Assembly (NCBI RefSeq): GCF_000931465.1
Contig: NZ_CP010892.1
Location: 4,859,388 to 4,923,387 of the forward strand
DNA length: 64,000 nucleotides
From: Pseudomonas sp. MRSN 12121
GTDB taxonomy: Bacteria > Pseudomonadota > Gammaproteobacteria > Pseudomonadales > Pseudomonadaceae
Direction: 5' to 3'
Shown one piece after another: positions 50,312 through 60,759 of the stretch (positions are counted from its first letter, which is position 1; each line of letters opens with the position of its first letter). The notes under the pieces are model-generated. The model saw only the letters and a list, made by a program, of their open reading frames with translations. It did no database searches and was not told the origin of the DNA. Position numbers and translations under genes: made by a program.

Positions 50312-51475
50312 GTGATCGCCGGGCAACCGCTCGCCTGCTTTCAACCCTTCATCGACACCGCCACCGGCCGGATCGCCGGGGTGGAGGCCCTGGGCCGCCT
50401 GCGCCAGGCGGACGGCCAATTGCTCTCGGTGGGCCCGCTGTTCAGCGACCCCAGGAGCTCCGCCACCGCCCTGCGGCGGCTCGACCGGCTGATTCGCGCC
50501 GACGCCCTGGGCCGCCTGCATGAAGCGCCGGCTGACTGGTTCCTGAGCATCAATATCTCGCCCCGCTGGATCAGCCGCCTGCGCATCGGCCAACCCTTGC
50601 CGAGCCTGCGGCAAGTGCAGCAGCACGGCGTCGATCCGCGGCGCCTGGTCTTCGAAATCACCGAGCTGGGCGGCAACAAACAGCGCCTGGGCGAGGTGGT
50701 GGCACGCTATCGCGAAGCCGGTGCGCGCATCGCCATCGACGACTTCGGCGCCGGCTACTCCCAGCTCGACCGGGTGCTGGCCCTGCAACCGGACATTCTC
50801 AAGCTCGACATGCGCCTGTTCCAGGCCGCGGCCCGTGGCGGCCCCAGCAGCGACGTGGTCCGGGCGCTGGCGCAGATGGCCGAGAAAACCGGCTGCCGGA
50901 TCATCGCCGAAGGGGTCGAGAGCGAAACCGAACTCGACTTCGCCCTGGAATGCGGCGCGCGTTACGTGCAGGGATACCTGTTCGCCCGAGCCGAGCAGGC
51001 CTTCTTCGCCAGTGATGCCTTTGTCGCGCCGTTCGCCCGGCTGCGCGAACGTTATGTGCGCCGCAAGCTGGCCGAACGCGGGCGCCTGATGCAGATCCGC
51101 CAGCAACTGGCGCACCTGATGAACCAGCTGCAGGACTGGGCCCAGGCCCAGGCGCCGCTCGAACGCTTGCCGCGGGTGGAAACCTTTGCGCGGCTGCTGC
51201 GCTTCTATCAGTGCGACCGCCATGGCACGCAACTGACGCCGAACCTGGAATGGCGTGACAACCGCTGGCGGGCCGACCCGAGCTACCTTGGCCACAACTG
51301 GTCGTGGCGGCCGTACTTCCATCACCTGCTGGCCGAGGGCTGGGACGAGCGGCGACTGATCCTGTCGGACACCTACCGCGATGCCACCAGCAACCAGTAC
51401 TGCCTGACCGCCGGGCAGTTCTTCGCCAACGGCCAGCGCCTGTTGCTGATCGATATCGACGCTGCCGGGCTATAA
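50312..51475 (+). CDS. EAL-domain c-di-GMP phosphodiesterase with C-terminal sensor
   Basis: 387 aa from GTG 50312 (AGGAGG 5 nt upstream). The N-terminal EAL domain (about 5-245) has the usual metal and catalytic motifs: GVEALGRL, NISPRW, FEITELG, IDDFGAGYSQ, LKLDMRL, AEGVESE. It therefore looks active. No GGDEF. After a helical linker (about 255-290), residues 300-387 resemble a PDC/Cache sensor (YLGHNWSWRPYFHHLL, LSDTYRDATSN). Putting the sensor after the enzyme is the reverse of the usual order. No membrane helix, so cytoplasmic. Confidence 0.88.
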   Translation: MIAGQPLACFQPFIDTATGRIAGVEALGRLRQADGQLLSVGPLFSDPRSSATALRRLDRLIRADALGRLHEAPADWFLSINISPRWISRLRIGQPLPSLRQVQQHGVDPRRLVFEITELGGNKQRLGEVVARYREAGARIAIDDFGAGYSQLDRVLALQPDILKLDMRLFQAAARGGPSSDVVRALAQMAEKTGCRIIAEGVESETELDFALECGARYVQGYLFARAEQAFFASDAFVAPFARLRERYVRRKLAERGRLMQIRQQLAHLMNQLQDWAQAQAPLERLPRVETFARLLRFYQCDRHGTQLTPNLEWRDNRWRADPSYLGHNWSWRPYFHHLLAEGWDERRLILSDTYRDATSNQYCLTAGQFFANGQRLLLIDIDAAGL

Positions 51476-51595
51476 CCCCCCCGATGCCCCGGCTGCGGAC
51501 GGCCCCGTCGCCGGCGCCAGCCACTCGTTCCGCTTGCAGGCGCCGGCGCGAACCGGGAAGCTAGCCCATCAGTCATTCGACGGAGAGACCCCGCC

Positions 51596-52927
51596 TTGGA
51601 TTGGCATACCCTGCTTACCCGCGAACGCCTCGGCAAACCGCTGCACAGCTCGGAAGAACTGGGCCGCAGCCCCTTCCACAAAGACCATGACCGCATCATT
51701 TTCTCCGGTGCCTTCCGCCGTCTGGGCCGCAAGACCCAGGTGCACCCGGTCTCGAGCAACGACCATATCCACACCCGCCTGACCCACTCCCTGGAAGTCA
51801 GCTGTGTCGGTCGTTCCCTGGGCATGCGGGTCGGCGAGACCATTCGCGACACCCTGCCCGACTGGTGCGAACCGAGCGACCTGGGCATGGTGGTGCAATC
51901 GGCCTGCCTGGCCCACGACATCGGCAACCCACCGTTCGGCCACTCCGGCGAAGACGCCATCCGCCACTGGTTCCAGCAAGCCGCCGGACGCGGCTGGCTG
52001 GACGCCATGAGCGAAAACGAGCGTAACGACTTTCTCAACTTCGAAGGCAACGCCCAGGGCTTCCGGGTGCTGACCCAACTGGAATATCACCAGTTCGACG
52101 GCGGCACACGGCTGACCTACGCCACCCTCGGCACCTACCTGAAGTACCCCTGGACCGCGCGCCATGCCGACTCCCTGGGCTACAAGAAACACAAGTTCGG
52201 CTGCTACCAGAGCGAGTTGCCGCTGCTCGAACAGATCGCCAGCAAGCTCGGCCTGCCCCAGCTCGAGGAGCAGCGCTGGGCGCGCCATCCGCTGGTGTAC
52301 CTGATGGAAGCCGCCGACGACATCTGCTACGCGCTGATCGACCTCGAGGACGGCCTGGAAATGGAGCTGCTCGACTATGCCGAAGTCGAATCGCTGCTGC
52401 TCGGGCTGGTGGGCGACGACCTGCCGGAAACCTATCGCCAGCTCGGCCCGCGGGACTCGCGCCGACGCAAGCTGGCGATTCTGCGCGGCAAGGCCATCGA
52501 GCACCTGACCAACGCCGCCGCCCGGGCCTTCGTCGAACAGCAGGACGCCCTGCTCAGCGGCACCCTGCCGGGCGACCTGGTGGAACACATGCACGGTCCG
52601 GCCAAGCGCTGCGTGCTCAATGCCAAGGACATCGCGCGCAAGAAGATCTTCCAGGACAAGCGCAAGACCCTGCATGAGATCGGCGCCTACACCACCCTGG
52701 AAATTCTCCTCAACTCGTTCTGCGGCGCAGCGCTGGAACAGCACGGCGGACGCACGCCGTCGTTCAAGAACCGGCGGATTCTCGACCTGCTGGGCAACAA
52801 CGCGCCGGATCCGAACGGCTCGCTGCACACCTCGTTCCTGCGCATGATCGATTTCATCGCCGGCATGACCGACAGCTACGCCAGCGAAATGGCCCGGGAA
52901 ATGACCGGGCGTTCCAGCCCGCAATGA
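51596..52927 (+). CDS. dgt: Deoxyguanosinetriphosphate triphosphohydrolase Dgt
   Basis: 443 aa starting at TTG 51596, GGAGAG upstream; the sequence [17 protein letters not shown] matches the known start. HD phosphohydrolase: [10 protein letters not shown] (first His), [16 protein letters not shown] (HD pair). It hydrolyses dGTP to deoxyguanosine and tripolyphosphate. A type similar to the long P. aeruginosa enzymes. Terminator follows. Confidence 0.92.
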   Translation: MDWHTLLTRERLGKPLHSSEELGRSPFHKDHDRIIFSGAFRRLGRKTQVHPVSSNDHIHTRLTHSLEVSCVGRSLGMRVGETIRDTLPDWCEPSDLGMVVQSACLAHDIGNPPFGHSGEDAIRHWFQQAAGRGWLDAMSENERNDFLNFEGNAQGFRVLTQLEYHQFDGGTRLTYATLGTYLKYPWTARHADSLGYKKHKFGCYQSELPLLEQIASKLGLPQLEEQRWARHPLVYLMEAADDICYALIDLEDGLEMELLDYAEVESLLLGLVGDDLPETYRQLGPRDSRRRKLAILRGKAIEHLTNAAARAFVEQQDALLSGTLPGDLVEHMHGPAKRCVLNAKDIARKKIFQDKRKTLHEIGAYTTLEILLNSFCGAALEQHGGRTPSFKNRRILDLLGNNAPDPNGSLHTSFLRMIDFIAGMTDSYASEMAREMTGRSSPQ

Positions 52928-52935
52928 GCCGCCGT

Positions 52936-52980
52936 CGAACGGCCGCTTCGTCTATCGAGGTGGCCGTTCGAGCGTTTTTT
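52936..52980 (+). terminator. dgt terminator
   Basis: Stem CGAACGGCC (52936-52944) with GGCCGTTCG (52962-52970), then T6 at the end of the block. Rho-independent. Confidence 0.88.
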
Positions 52981-52995
52981 TCACCGCTCGATAAC

Positions 52996-53010
52996 TAAGG
53001 GATTCCCCTA
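52996..53010. promoter_or_regulatory. Palindrome TAAGGGATTCCCCTA, copy 2
   Basis: Identical 15-mer to that at 36124-36138. It lies 69 bp after the dgt stop at the start of the AT-rich leader of the TPS locus, about 625 bp upstream of the tpsB start. Candidate operator for a LuxR-type response regulator. Confidence 0.45.
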
Positions 53011-53634
53011 GTCGCTGACCAGGCGATAACTGGGCAAACACCTTAGTTCAACTTATCAACCCCAGCACTTGGCCCGCGCCAGAGTGTCGCCAGCGCTCGA
53101 CAAGTTCATCCGATATATCCGTCCCGGCAGCCACTAGAGTACTTGCTCTATAACTAATAATAGTGACCGACACATGCAGCCCGACGCACAACTCAACTAG
53201 CCAGAATTAAACGGACGGTTAACCAGACAACCAAACATCCTACCTTTACCTTTCGCTACATTTTCCCCTTCCCTGCCTCCACACCCCTGAAATACAAGGC
53301 CTTCGTCGGCTTCCAACGCTTACAAATTACGTACAAACCCACTTTGACGTTTCCGCTATCTTTCAGACAAGTCTTATTCACTACCAGATAATTCCTATGC
53401 AAACTGCCGAAAAATCGGCACGAAACAAATAGCAAGCAAACTAACAAACCCCACTGAAACTTCAATCTCGTCAGTTGGCCCAACTGCCATTTTCAAAATA
53501 ATTTCATCTTTCGCTGTAACAAAGAACGCCCCCAGGACTCAAGCGTAAAAATGGAAGTGATTACACGGAGAACATCCGTGTCGACCCGTTGTTCCTGCAC
53601 TTCCTCGTCCGTTGCCACTAATTAAGGATGTCGA
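53011..53634. other. AT-rich non-coding stretch upstream of the TPS operon
   Basis: About 620 bp markedly poorer in G+C than the rest of the window, with no convincing gene. A 75-aa frame at 53256-53483 on the minus strand has no ribosome-binding site or known family. Probably a long promoter/leader or acquired DNA. Confidence 0.6.
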
Positions 53635-55359
53635 GTGCCTTACACGTCCTCCCGTCACCCCAGCTGTCACCCCGGCCTGCGCCGCTGGCTGCTGCTCTCG
53701 TTGCTGGCCGGCGCCCTGCCGGTGGCCGCCGCCGATATGCCGCAACCGGGGCAGGAAGCCCTGCGCCTGCAGCAACAGCAACAGCGCGACCTGCAACAAC
53801 TGCAACTGGAACAACGCCAGCGCCAGTTGCAACGCGGCAGCTTCGGGGCACCGGCGGTCACGCCCGCCGAGGCGGCGCCCCATCGCGAGGATGAACACTG
53901 CTGGGCCCTGAGCGGCACGCGGCTCGCCGGCGTCACGCTGTTCAAGAAAGATTGGCTGAACCGCCAGCTCGAACCCTATATCGCGCCCTGCATGGGCGTG
54001 AACGGCATCAACCGCCTGCTGGCGCAGATCACCCGGATCTATGTGGACGCCGGCTACATCGCCAGCCGCCCCTACCTGAGCAGCGCGCCCGCCGACGGCC
54101 ATTCGCTGGATATCGTGATCGACGAAGGTTATGTCGAGGCCGTCGAGCTGGCCGACCAGAGCCTGCCGGTTTCCCTGGCCGGCGCTTTCCCCGGGATGCT
54201 CGGCAAGCCGCTGAACCTGCGCGACCTGGAACAGGGCCTGGACCAGCTCAACCGCCTGCGTTCGGTGGACCTGACGGCCGATATCGCCCCCGGCAGCCAG
54301 CCCGGGGCCTCGCGGATCGTCCTGCGTCCACGGGGCAACGCCGCCTCGCGCTGGGCGCTGGGGCTGGGTGTGGATAACCTCGGCAGCGCCAGCACCGGGC
54401 GCGACCGCAACGCCATCAACCTTGGCTTCGACAGTCCGCTGGAGCTCAACGACGCCCTCAACCTGAATTTCAGCGACACGCTCAATCACGGCCCGCGCTA
54501 CAGCCGCAGCGCCAGCGTCTTCTACTCGATCCCCTACGGCTACTGGACCTACAGCCTGTTCGCCAGCCATGCCGAGTACCGCGCGCCGTTCAAACTCAGC
54601 AGCACCACGCTCTACAACAGTGGCCGCACCGACCTGTTCAGCCTGCGGGCCGACCGTGTGCTGTGGCGCGACCAGGGGCACCAGTTGAGCGCCAACCTGC
54701 AACTGGCCCACAAGGATGTCGACAGCTACCTGCAGAAGGTCCGCCTGGGGATCCAGAGCCCGACCCTGACCGTGGCCGAGGCCGGGCTCAACCTGTTCTG
54801 GCTCGACAGCGCGGTGTGGAACCTGGATATCAACTACGCCCAGGGCCTGACCTGGTTCGGCGCCGACCGCGACTCGCAACAGGTGCAGAAAAACCTGCCG
54901 CAGGCGCAGTTCCACAAGTACCGCGCCAACCTCAGCCAATGGCGCAACGGGCGCTTGGGCAACCAGCCGTGGCAATGGCAGAGCCAGCTGTCGTTGCAGT
55001 ACAGCCCCGATCCGCTGCCGGCCATCGAACAGCTGCTGGGCACCGACGACTCCGCGGTGCGCGGCTACCGCGAGAACAGTGCCTCGGGCGCCATCGGCGC
55101 GATCTGGCGCAACACCCTGCGCCTGCCGTTGCAGAACGATGCGCCCGTCAAGCTGACCCCACGCCTGGCCTTCGACCACGGACGCATCAAGGCACAGGAA
55201 GGCGCCGCCAGCGAGCGCCTGAGCAGCGCCAGCATCGGCCTGAACCTGAGCTGGAAGAACCTGCAGGTCGACGTCGACTACCAGCGCAGCCTGGAAACCC
55301 CGCAACGCTTTCACCGCGAACCCGCCGCCTGGCTGACCCGCCTGAGCCTGCAGATCTGA
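53635..55359 (+). CDS. TpsB outer-membrane transporter (ShlB/FhaC/HecB family)
   Basis: 574 aa from GTG 53635 (AAGGA 6 nt upstream). Signal peptide (LLLSLLAGALPVAAA), a Gln-rich helix (about 48-66; likely plug or periplasmic), two POTRA domains (about 80-220, including the Cys pair C87 and C117), then a 16-strand barrel; VRGYRE is the usual TpsB barrel motif and the C-terminus ends in a beta strand. It exports the TpsA partner encoded next. Confidence 0.93.
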   Translation: MPYTSSRHPSCHPGLRRWLLLSLLAGALPVAAADMPQPGQEALRLQQQQQRDLQQLQLEQRQRQLQRGSFGAPAVTPAEAAPHREDEHCWALSGTRLAGVTLFKKDWLNRQLEPYIAPCMGVNGINRLLAQITRIYVDAGYIASRPYLSSAPADGHSLDIVIDEGYVEAVELADQSLPVSLAGAFPGMLGKPLNLRDLEQGLDQLNRLRSVDLTADIAPGSQPGASRIVLRPRGNAASRWALGLGVDNLGSASTGRDRNAINLGFDSPLELNDALNLNFSDTLNHGPRYSRSASVFYSIPYGYWTYSLFASHAEYRAPFKLSSTTLYNSGRTDLFSLRADRVLWRDQGHQLSANLQLAHKDVDSYLQKVRLGIQSPTLTVAEAGLNLFWLDSAVWNLDINYAQGLTWFGADRDSQQVQKNLPQAQFHKYRANLSQWRNGRLGNQPWQWQSQLSLQYSPDPLPAIEQLLGTDDSAVRGYRENSASGAIGAIWRNTLRLPLQNDAPVKLTPRLAFDHGRIKAQEGAASERLSSASIGLNLSWKNLQVDVDYQRSLETPQRFHREPAAWLTRLSLQI

Positions 55360-55470
55360 GGACCTTCGAATCGTGCATCAGCCTGAAAAAAACCGCCGAG
55401 CCTGAGCCTGCCAGCCGCGCTGCAACGCACAGCGCGCATCGCCACTCGGCCCACACATAGAGAGACTCCC

Positions 55471-58400
55471 ATGCCCGACAACAGCTCCCTGTTCCACCTG
55501 TCCCCCAGGGGCAGATTGCGCCTGGTCATCGCCAGCCTGCTGCTGGTTTCCCATCTGCCGCACGCGCTAGCCAACGGCATCGTCGTGCCCCAGGGGCCGG
55601 GGGCCCTGCCGCAACTGCAAAACCAGAACGGCGTACCCATCGTCAACATCGTCGCGCCCAACGGCGACGGGCTCTCCCATAACCAGTTCCTCGACTACAA
55701 CGTCGACCGCCAGGGCGTGGTGCTGAACAACGCCTTGCAGAATGGCATCTCGCAACTGGCCGGCCAGCTGGCCGCCAACCCGCAATTCCATGGCCAGGAC
55801 GCCAGCGTGATCCTCAACGAGGTGATCGGCCGCAACGCCTCGGCGATCAACGGTGCCCAGGAAATCTTCGGCCGCCCCGCCGACTATGTACTGGCCAACC
55901 CCAACGGCATCTCGGTCAATGGCGGCAGCTTCATCAACACGCCGAACGCCAGCCTGCTGGTGGGCCGCCCCGAGTTCGACAACGACAAACTGCAAGCCCT
56001 GAGCACGCGCGACGCCAAGGGCCAGCTGACGATCCAGGACCAGGGCCTGATCAATAAAAAAGGCAGCATCAACCTGATCGCGCCGCGCATCGACAGCCAG
56101 GGCGCCCTTACCGCCGGCGAGCAACTGAACCTCGTCGTCGGGCGCAACCGTGTCGACCCGGCTGGAAGCCGCGTGCTCAGCACCGACCCGGCCGGCAACG
56201 CCGACAAACTCGCCCCTCAGGAGCAACGCATCGACGCCAGGCTGTTCGGCGCCATGCAGGCCGGGCGCATCAATATTGTCAGCACCGCCGAGGGCGCCGG
56301 CGTGCGCGTTGGCGCGGTGCAGGTCAAGGGCACCCAAGGGGTGGATATCGCCTCCGCCGGCGACCTGCACATCAGCGGCCAGGCCAAGGCCGACAGCCTC
56401 GACGCCATCCGTGCCGGCGTACACAGCGAACAGGGCGACGTGCAGTTGCGCAGCGGCCGCGACCTGACCCTCGCCGCCAGCGATGTCAGCGCCCGCGACA
56501 TCAAGCTCGACGCCGGACGCAACCTCACCCTGAGCGCCATCGAAAGCCGCAAGCTCCAGGAAAAGCGCGAGCAGTGGAGCAACAGCACCATAGGCATCAC
56601 CTGGGAAACCTACGACCGTACCCTGACCGACAGTGACAGCCGCCAGCACGGCAACCGGCTGACCGCGAGCCGCGATGCCGAGCTCAAGGCCCGCGCCAAC
56701 GCCGAACTCAAGGCCAGCCAGATCAAGGCCGGCAACAACCTGAGCGTCGACAGCAAGGCCGACCTGAGCCTGACCGCCGCCACCGAAACCCACGAACAAC
56801 GCGACCAGGGCCGGCATCGCAAGCACCTGTGGAAAGCCGACTGGGACAAGTCCAGCACTGAGCAACGCAGCGTCACCAGCCAGCTGGAAGCCGGCGGCAA
56901 TCTGCAATTGAGCAGCCGCAAGCAGGTGCAATTGCAGGGAGCCGAACTGGCCAGCGGCGGCGACACCGAACTGACCGGGCAGCAGGTGGACATCACCAGC
57001 GCCAGCCGCACCCAGAGCCACAGCGACAAGTCCTATTCCGGCGACCTGGTCGGCGGCAGCTTCTTCGGCAAGAACGGCGACGGCGACCAGGGCAAGACCC
57101 TGAACAAGGGCAGCAAGGTCAACGCCAAGGGCGACCTGATCGTCAAGGCCGACGAAGTACGCATCAGCGGCAGCCAGGCCCGTGGCGGCACGAAAGCCGA
57201 AGTGATCAGCAACAAAGGCTCGCTGACCATCGACGGCGTGCAGGACCGCTCCCACGACAACCGCTACAGCAACGACAGCAAGTTCTTCGGCATCGCCAAG
57301 GACGAAAACCGGCAGAACCGCAAAGACAGCACCACCGTCACCAGCGACCTGCGCTCGGACAGCAACCTCACGCTCAAGAGCGCCAAGGACATCGCCATCA
57401 GCGGCGCCCAGGTGGCCGCGACCGGCAAACTCAAGGCCGAGGCCAAGGGCGACATCAAGGTCGACTCGGCGCAAAACACCTCGCAGAGCGAAACCACCAC
57501 CCACACCCGCGGCTTCGACGCCTACGCCAAGGAGAACGCCCCGGGCACCCGGCAATACCGCGCCGGCGTGCGCTACGAAGACCAGCAGCAGACCGTCAAG
57601 ACCGATAACACCCGGCAGCAGGCCTCGAGCCTCAGCGGCGGCAGCCTGGAAGTCGCCGCCGAAGGCAACCTGAGCGTCAAGGGCGGCAAGCTGGAAGCCA
57701 CCCGCGGCGATGCCAGCCTCAGCGGCCAGCAGGTCGAGCTGCTGGCCGATCATGACAGCACGAGCAAAGACACCGACACCCGCACTACCGGCGGCGGCTT
57801 CTACTACACCGGCGGCCTGGACCGCGCCGGCAGCGGCGCGGAGTTCGCCCACAGCAGCAGCCAGGACAGCGACAAGAGCAGCACCGCCCACACCACCGGC
57901 ATCAACGCCAGCGGCAACCTGACCATCACCGCCGGCAACAAACTGGTGACCGAGGGCGCCCAGGTCAAGGCCGGCGACCAGCTTCAGGTCAAGGCCGAAC
58001 AGGTCGACAACCGTGCGGCGCATAACACTCAATCCAGCAGCCACAAGGACAACACCTGGACCGCCGATGTCGGCGCCAACGTCGAATACAAGGGCCTTAC
58101 CCGCCCGGTGGAAAAAGCCATCGAAGGCGTGGCCCAGCGCAAGTTCCATCAGCCGGGCCTGCTCGACGCCCTGGAGCCGGGCAACGTCGGCCTGGACGTG
58201 GAAGTCGGCCACCAGAACAAACAAAGCATCGAGCAAGGCAGCACCGCCGTGGTCAGCCAGTTCAAGGGCGGCCAGGTCAAGGTCGATGTGAGCGGCCAGT
58301 TGCAGGACGAAGGCAGCCGCTACGAAGCCACCCAGGGTGCGCTGGACATCGACGCCGGCAACCATCTGGCCAAGGCCGCCAGCAATACCCACAGCAGCAG

Positions 58401-60447
58401 CGAACAGGCGCTGGACGCCAAGGCCGGCGTGCGGGTCTACACCACCACGGGCGAGGACCTGAACGTGCGCGCCAGCGGCGCCGGTGGCAGCAGCGACATC
58501 CGTAGCGACAGCAGCCAGGCGGTGGTCGGCAGCTATACCGGCAAACAGGGCGTGGACATCAATCTGCGCGGCGATGGCCAGTACGAAGGCAGCCGTTTCG
58601 ATGGCGGCGAGGCCGGCGTCAAGCTGCACAGCGGTGGCGAACTGGCGCTGAACCAGGCCAATGACCGCCAGACCAGCAGCACCTCCAGCCTGCGCGGCGA
58701 TGCCGCGCTCACCGTCGGCAGCGCACCGGGCGCCAATGGCAAGAACCTCAACCTCGGCGCCGGCCTGCAACTGGACCACAAGCGCCTGGACCAACAAGAC
58801 AGCCAGGCGCACGTCGCGACCATCCAGGGCAAGGGCCCGATCGAGCTGTCCAGCGGCGGCGACCTGATCCTCCAGGGCACCACCATCGGCAGCCAGACCG
58901 CCAAGACCGGCGACATCACCCTGGACGCCGGCGGCAAGCTCGACCTGCAGGCCGCCGTCGACACCCACGCCAGCCAGGGCAGCAACCTCGGTGGCGGCCT
59001 GACCGCCGGCGCCAGCAAGACCAGCAGCGAGCAGAGCAGCGGCAAGAGCGCCAACCTGAGCGCCAACTTCAACATCGGCCGGGTTGCCGAGCAGGACCGG
59101 AGCCAGACCGGCGGGCAACTGCACAGCAACGGCCAGGTCCGCCTGGCCAGCGCTTCCGCCAGCAACACTGCGCTGCACTTGCAGGGCACCCAGGTCGAGG
59201 CCGCGGGCGTCACCCTCAGTGCCGAGAAGGGCGGGATCCTCCAGGAGTCCGCGCAATCCACCCAGGCCCACAACAACTGGGGCCTGACCCTGGGCGCCGG
59301 CGGCAACGGCGGCAAGACCACCCGCGCCGATGCCGGCGAACACGACTCGCCGAAAACCGATCGCGGGATCCATGCCCGGGCCAAGATCGACGTCGAGCAA
59401 CTGGCCAGCGAGCTCCAGCACAACAGCCTGATCAAGGCCGACCAGGTGACGCTGATCAGCGGCGCCGATACCCGCCTGGCAGGCGCGCGCATCGACGCCA
59501 CCCGGCTCGACGGGCAGATCGGCGGCGCGCTCGACATCGAAAGCCGCAAGGACCGGATCAGCAGCACCACGGTCAACCTCGACGCCCGCCTGGACGCCGA
59601 GAAGAACCAGCCGGGGGTGGTCGACAAACTGACCCGCCAGACCGGGCCGCTCAAGGACAAGCTACAGGCCAAGGCCGAAGGCAGTTTCGACAAGCACCGC
59701 GGGAAACTGGAAAACGTCGTCGACAAAGGCAGCGAACGCCTGGTAGCGGCCAAGGACAACCTGGTGGACAAGGCCCAGACCGCCAAGGAACGCCTGGGCG
59801 AGAAGTTCACCCGCAGCGGCAGCTATGACGTCAACCCGGAACCCAAGGGCGCTTTCGGCCGTGGCGTCGACAAGGCCAAGGGTTACCTCGCCGACAAGAC
59901 CGAAGCCCTGGGCGATCGCCTCTCCGGGCTCAAGCAGCGGGTCTGGCCGAAAACCAGCGACAGCTACGCGGTCAGCGAGAAGACCACGCCCGGAGCCAAA
60001 GTGGCCAACACCGCCGAAGGCGTGCTGTTCGGCGACAAGAGCGGCAACACCTCCTACACCCCGACCCTGAACCTGAACGTCAGCCGGCAGAGCAAGGACA
60101 GCGTGGCCCAGGCTTCGGGCATCAGCGCCAGCCAGGGTGTGAACCTGCGCGTGTCCGGCGACACCCACCTGAGCGGCGCGCGGATCAGCGCCAGCGAAGG
60201 CCGGGTCGATCTCGGCGGCTCGACCGTCACCAGCACTGCGCTGGCCGGCTCGGACTACCGCGCCGACGTGGGCCTGAATGTATCGAAATCGCCACTCAAC
60301 CTGGCCCTAGGGGCCAAGGACGAGCTGACCCGCAAACAGGACGACGCGACCCGCCAGGATCAATCGTCCAACCTCGGCCTGCTGCGCACCGGCGGTCATA
60401 ACGACAGCCAGCTGTTGCAGGCCGGCATCGATCAAAAGACGCCATGA
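55471..60447 (+). CDS. TpsA filamentous haemagglutinin-like exoprotein
   Basis: 1658 aa. Signal peptide ends near ALA34; the TPS secretion domain (about 35-290) has the NPNG motif at 143-146. The long remainder is a repeat-rich beta-helix with motifs such as GNLTITAGNKLVTEGAQVKA, rich in Gly, Ser and Asp (filamentous haemagglutinin repeat type). Residues about 1393-1495 are instead highly charged and helical (KAEGSFDKHRGKLENVVDKG), before beta-repeats return. There is no VENN motif or CdiA-type toxin end, so it is a likely adhesin rather than a contact-dependent inhibitor. Confidence 0.9.
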   Translation: MPDNSSLFHLSPRGRLRLVIASLLLVSHLPHALANGIVVPQGPGALPQLQNQNGVPIVNIVAPNGDGLSHNQFLDYNVDRQGVVLNNALQNGISQLAGQLAANPQFHGQDASVILNEVIGRNASAINGAQEIFGRPADYVLANPNGISVNGGSFINTPNASLLVGRPEFDNDKLQALSTRDAKGQLTIQDQGLINKKGSINLIAPRIDSQGALTAGEQLNLVVGRNRVDPAGSRVLSTDPAGNADKLAPQEQRIDARLFGAMQAGRINIVSTAEGAGVRVGAVQVKGTQGVDIASAGDLHISGQAKADSLDAIRAGVHSEQGDVQLRSGRDLTLAASDVSARDIKLDAGRNLTLSAIESRKLQEKREQWSNSTIGITWETYDRTLTDSDSRQHGNRLTASRDAELKARANAELKASQIKAGNNLSVDSKADLSLTAATETHEQRDQGRHRKHLWKADWDKSSTEQRSVTSQLEAGGNLQLSSRKQVQLQGAELASGGDTELTGQQVDITSASRTQSHSDKSYSGDLVGGSFFGKNGDGDQGKTLNKGSKVNAKGDLIVKADEVRISGSQARGGTKAEVISNKGSLTIDGVQDRSHDNRYSNDSKFFGIAKDENRQNRKDSTTVTSDLRSDSNLTLKSAKDIAISGAQVAATGKLKAEAKGDIKVDSAQNTSQSETTTHTRGFDAYAKENAPGTRQYRAGVRYEDQQQTVKTDNTRQQASSLSGGSLEVAAEGNLSVKGGKLEATRGDASLSGQQVELLADHDSTSKDTDTRTTGGGFYYTGGLDRAGSGAEFAHSSSQDSDKSSTAHTTGINASGNLTITAGNKLVTEGAQVKAGDQLQVKAEQVDNRAAHNTQSSSHKDNTWTADVGANVEYKGLTRPVEKAIEGVAQRKFHQPGLLDALEPGNVGLDVEVGHQNKQSIEQGSTAVVSQFKGGQVKVDVSGQLQDEGSRYEATQGALDIDAGNHLAKAASNTHSSSEQALDAKAGVRVYTTTGEDLNVRASGAGGSSDIRSDSSQAVVGSYTGKQGVDINLRGDGQYEGSRFDGGEAGVKLHSGGELALNQANDRQTSSTSSLRGDAALTVGSAPGANGKNLNLGAGLQLDHKRLDQQDSQAHVATIQGKGPIELSSGGDLILQGTTIGSQTAKTGDITLDAGGKLDLQAAVDTHASQGSNLGGGLTAGASKTSSEQSSGKSANLSANFNIGRVAEQDRSQTGGQLHSNGQVRLASASASNTALHLQGTQVEAAGVTLSAEKGGILQESAQSTQAHNNWGLTLGAGGNGGKTTRADAGEHDSPKTDRGIHARAKIDVEQLASELQHNSLIKADQVTLISGADTRLAGARIDATRLDGQIGGALDIESRKDRISSTTVNLDARLDAEKNQPGVVDKLTRQTGPLKDKLQAKAEGSFDKHRGKLENVVDKGSERLVAAKDNLVDKAQTAKERLGEKFTRSGSYDVNPEPKGAFGRGVDKAKGYLADKTEALGDRLSGLKQRVWPKTSDSYAVSEKTTPGAKVANTAEGVLFGDKSGNTSYTPTLNLNVSRQSKDSVAQASGISASQGVNLRVSGDTHLSGARISASEGRVDLGGSTVTSTALAGSDYRADVGLNVSKSPLNLALGAKDELTRKQDDATRQDQSSNLGLLRTGGHNDSQLLQAGIDQKTP

Positions 60448-60511
60448 GGTAACGCGTCGTGAAGCAAGGCCCTCACGTACCCTGCGTGTCGTGAGGGCGC
60501 AACCCCCCGGT

Positions 60512-60542
60512 AAAGGCTGCCCTGCGCAACGGGGCAGCCTTT
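60512..60542 (+). terminator. Terminator after tpsA
   Basis: Stem AAAGGCTGCCC/GGGCAGCCTTT with 9-nt loop, then TAT. An additional hairpin (GCCCTCACG/CGTGAGGGC) lies just upstream at 60469-60498. The rest of the 310-bp gap to the regulator shows nothing else I can name. Confidence 0.85.
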
Positions 60543-60759
60543 ATCGCTTCCAGGGAAAGTGCATCAAGGGCTCAACATCTGCTTACCCTTTACATCGCTG
60601 GATACTCATTCCTACTTCAAACTGAAAAACCGTTGTAATCCGATACCGTCTTTCATGTAAGAACTGCCTTATTGTCCCCATACTCGCCTTAACCCGCATA
60701 TATCCACCCCCTGCCCTGCGCTAAGGTCCAGCCTGAAGTTTATTCACACGGGTTTGACC

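Noticed and set aside
53256-53483. 75-aa frame in the AT-rich leader
   Set aside because: No ribosome-binding site, no known family; AT-rich DNA gives random short frames.
55567-59421. 1284-codon minus-strand frame opposite tpsA
   Set aside because: Val/Ala/Gly/Leu-rich shadow of the Gly/Ser/Asp repeats of the exoprotein.
55471-60447. Contact-dependent inhibition (CdiA) toxin
   Set aside because: No VENN motif, no variable toxin C-terminus and no small immunity gene after it; the downstream gene is a response regulator.
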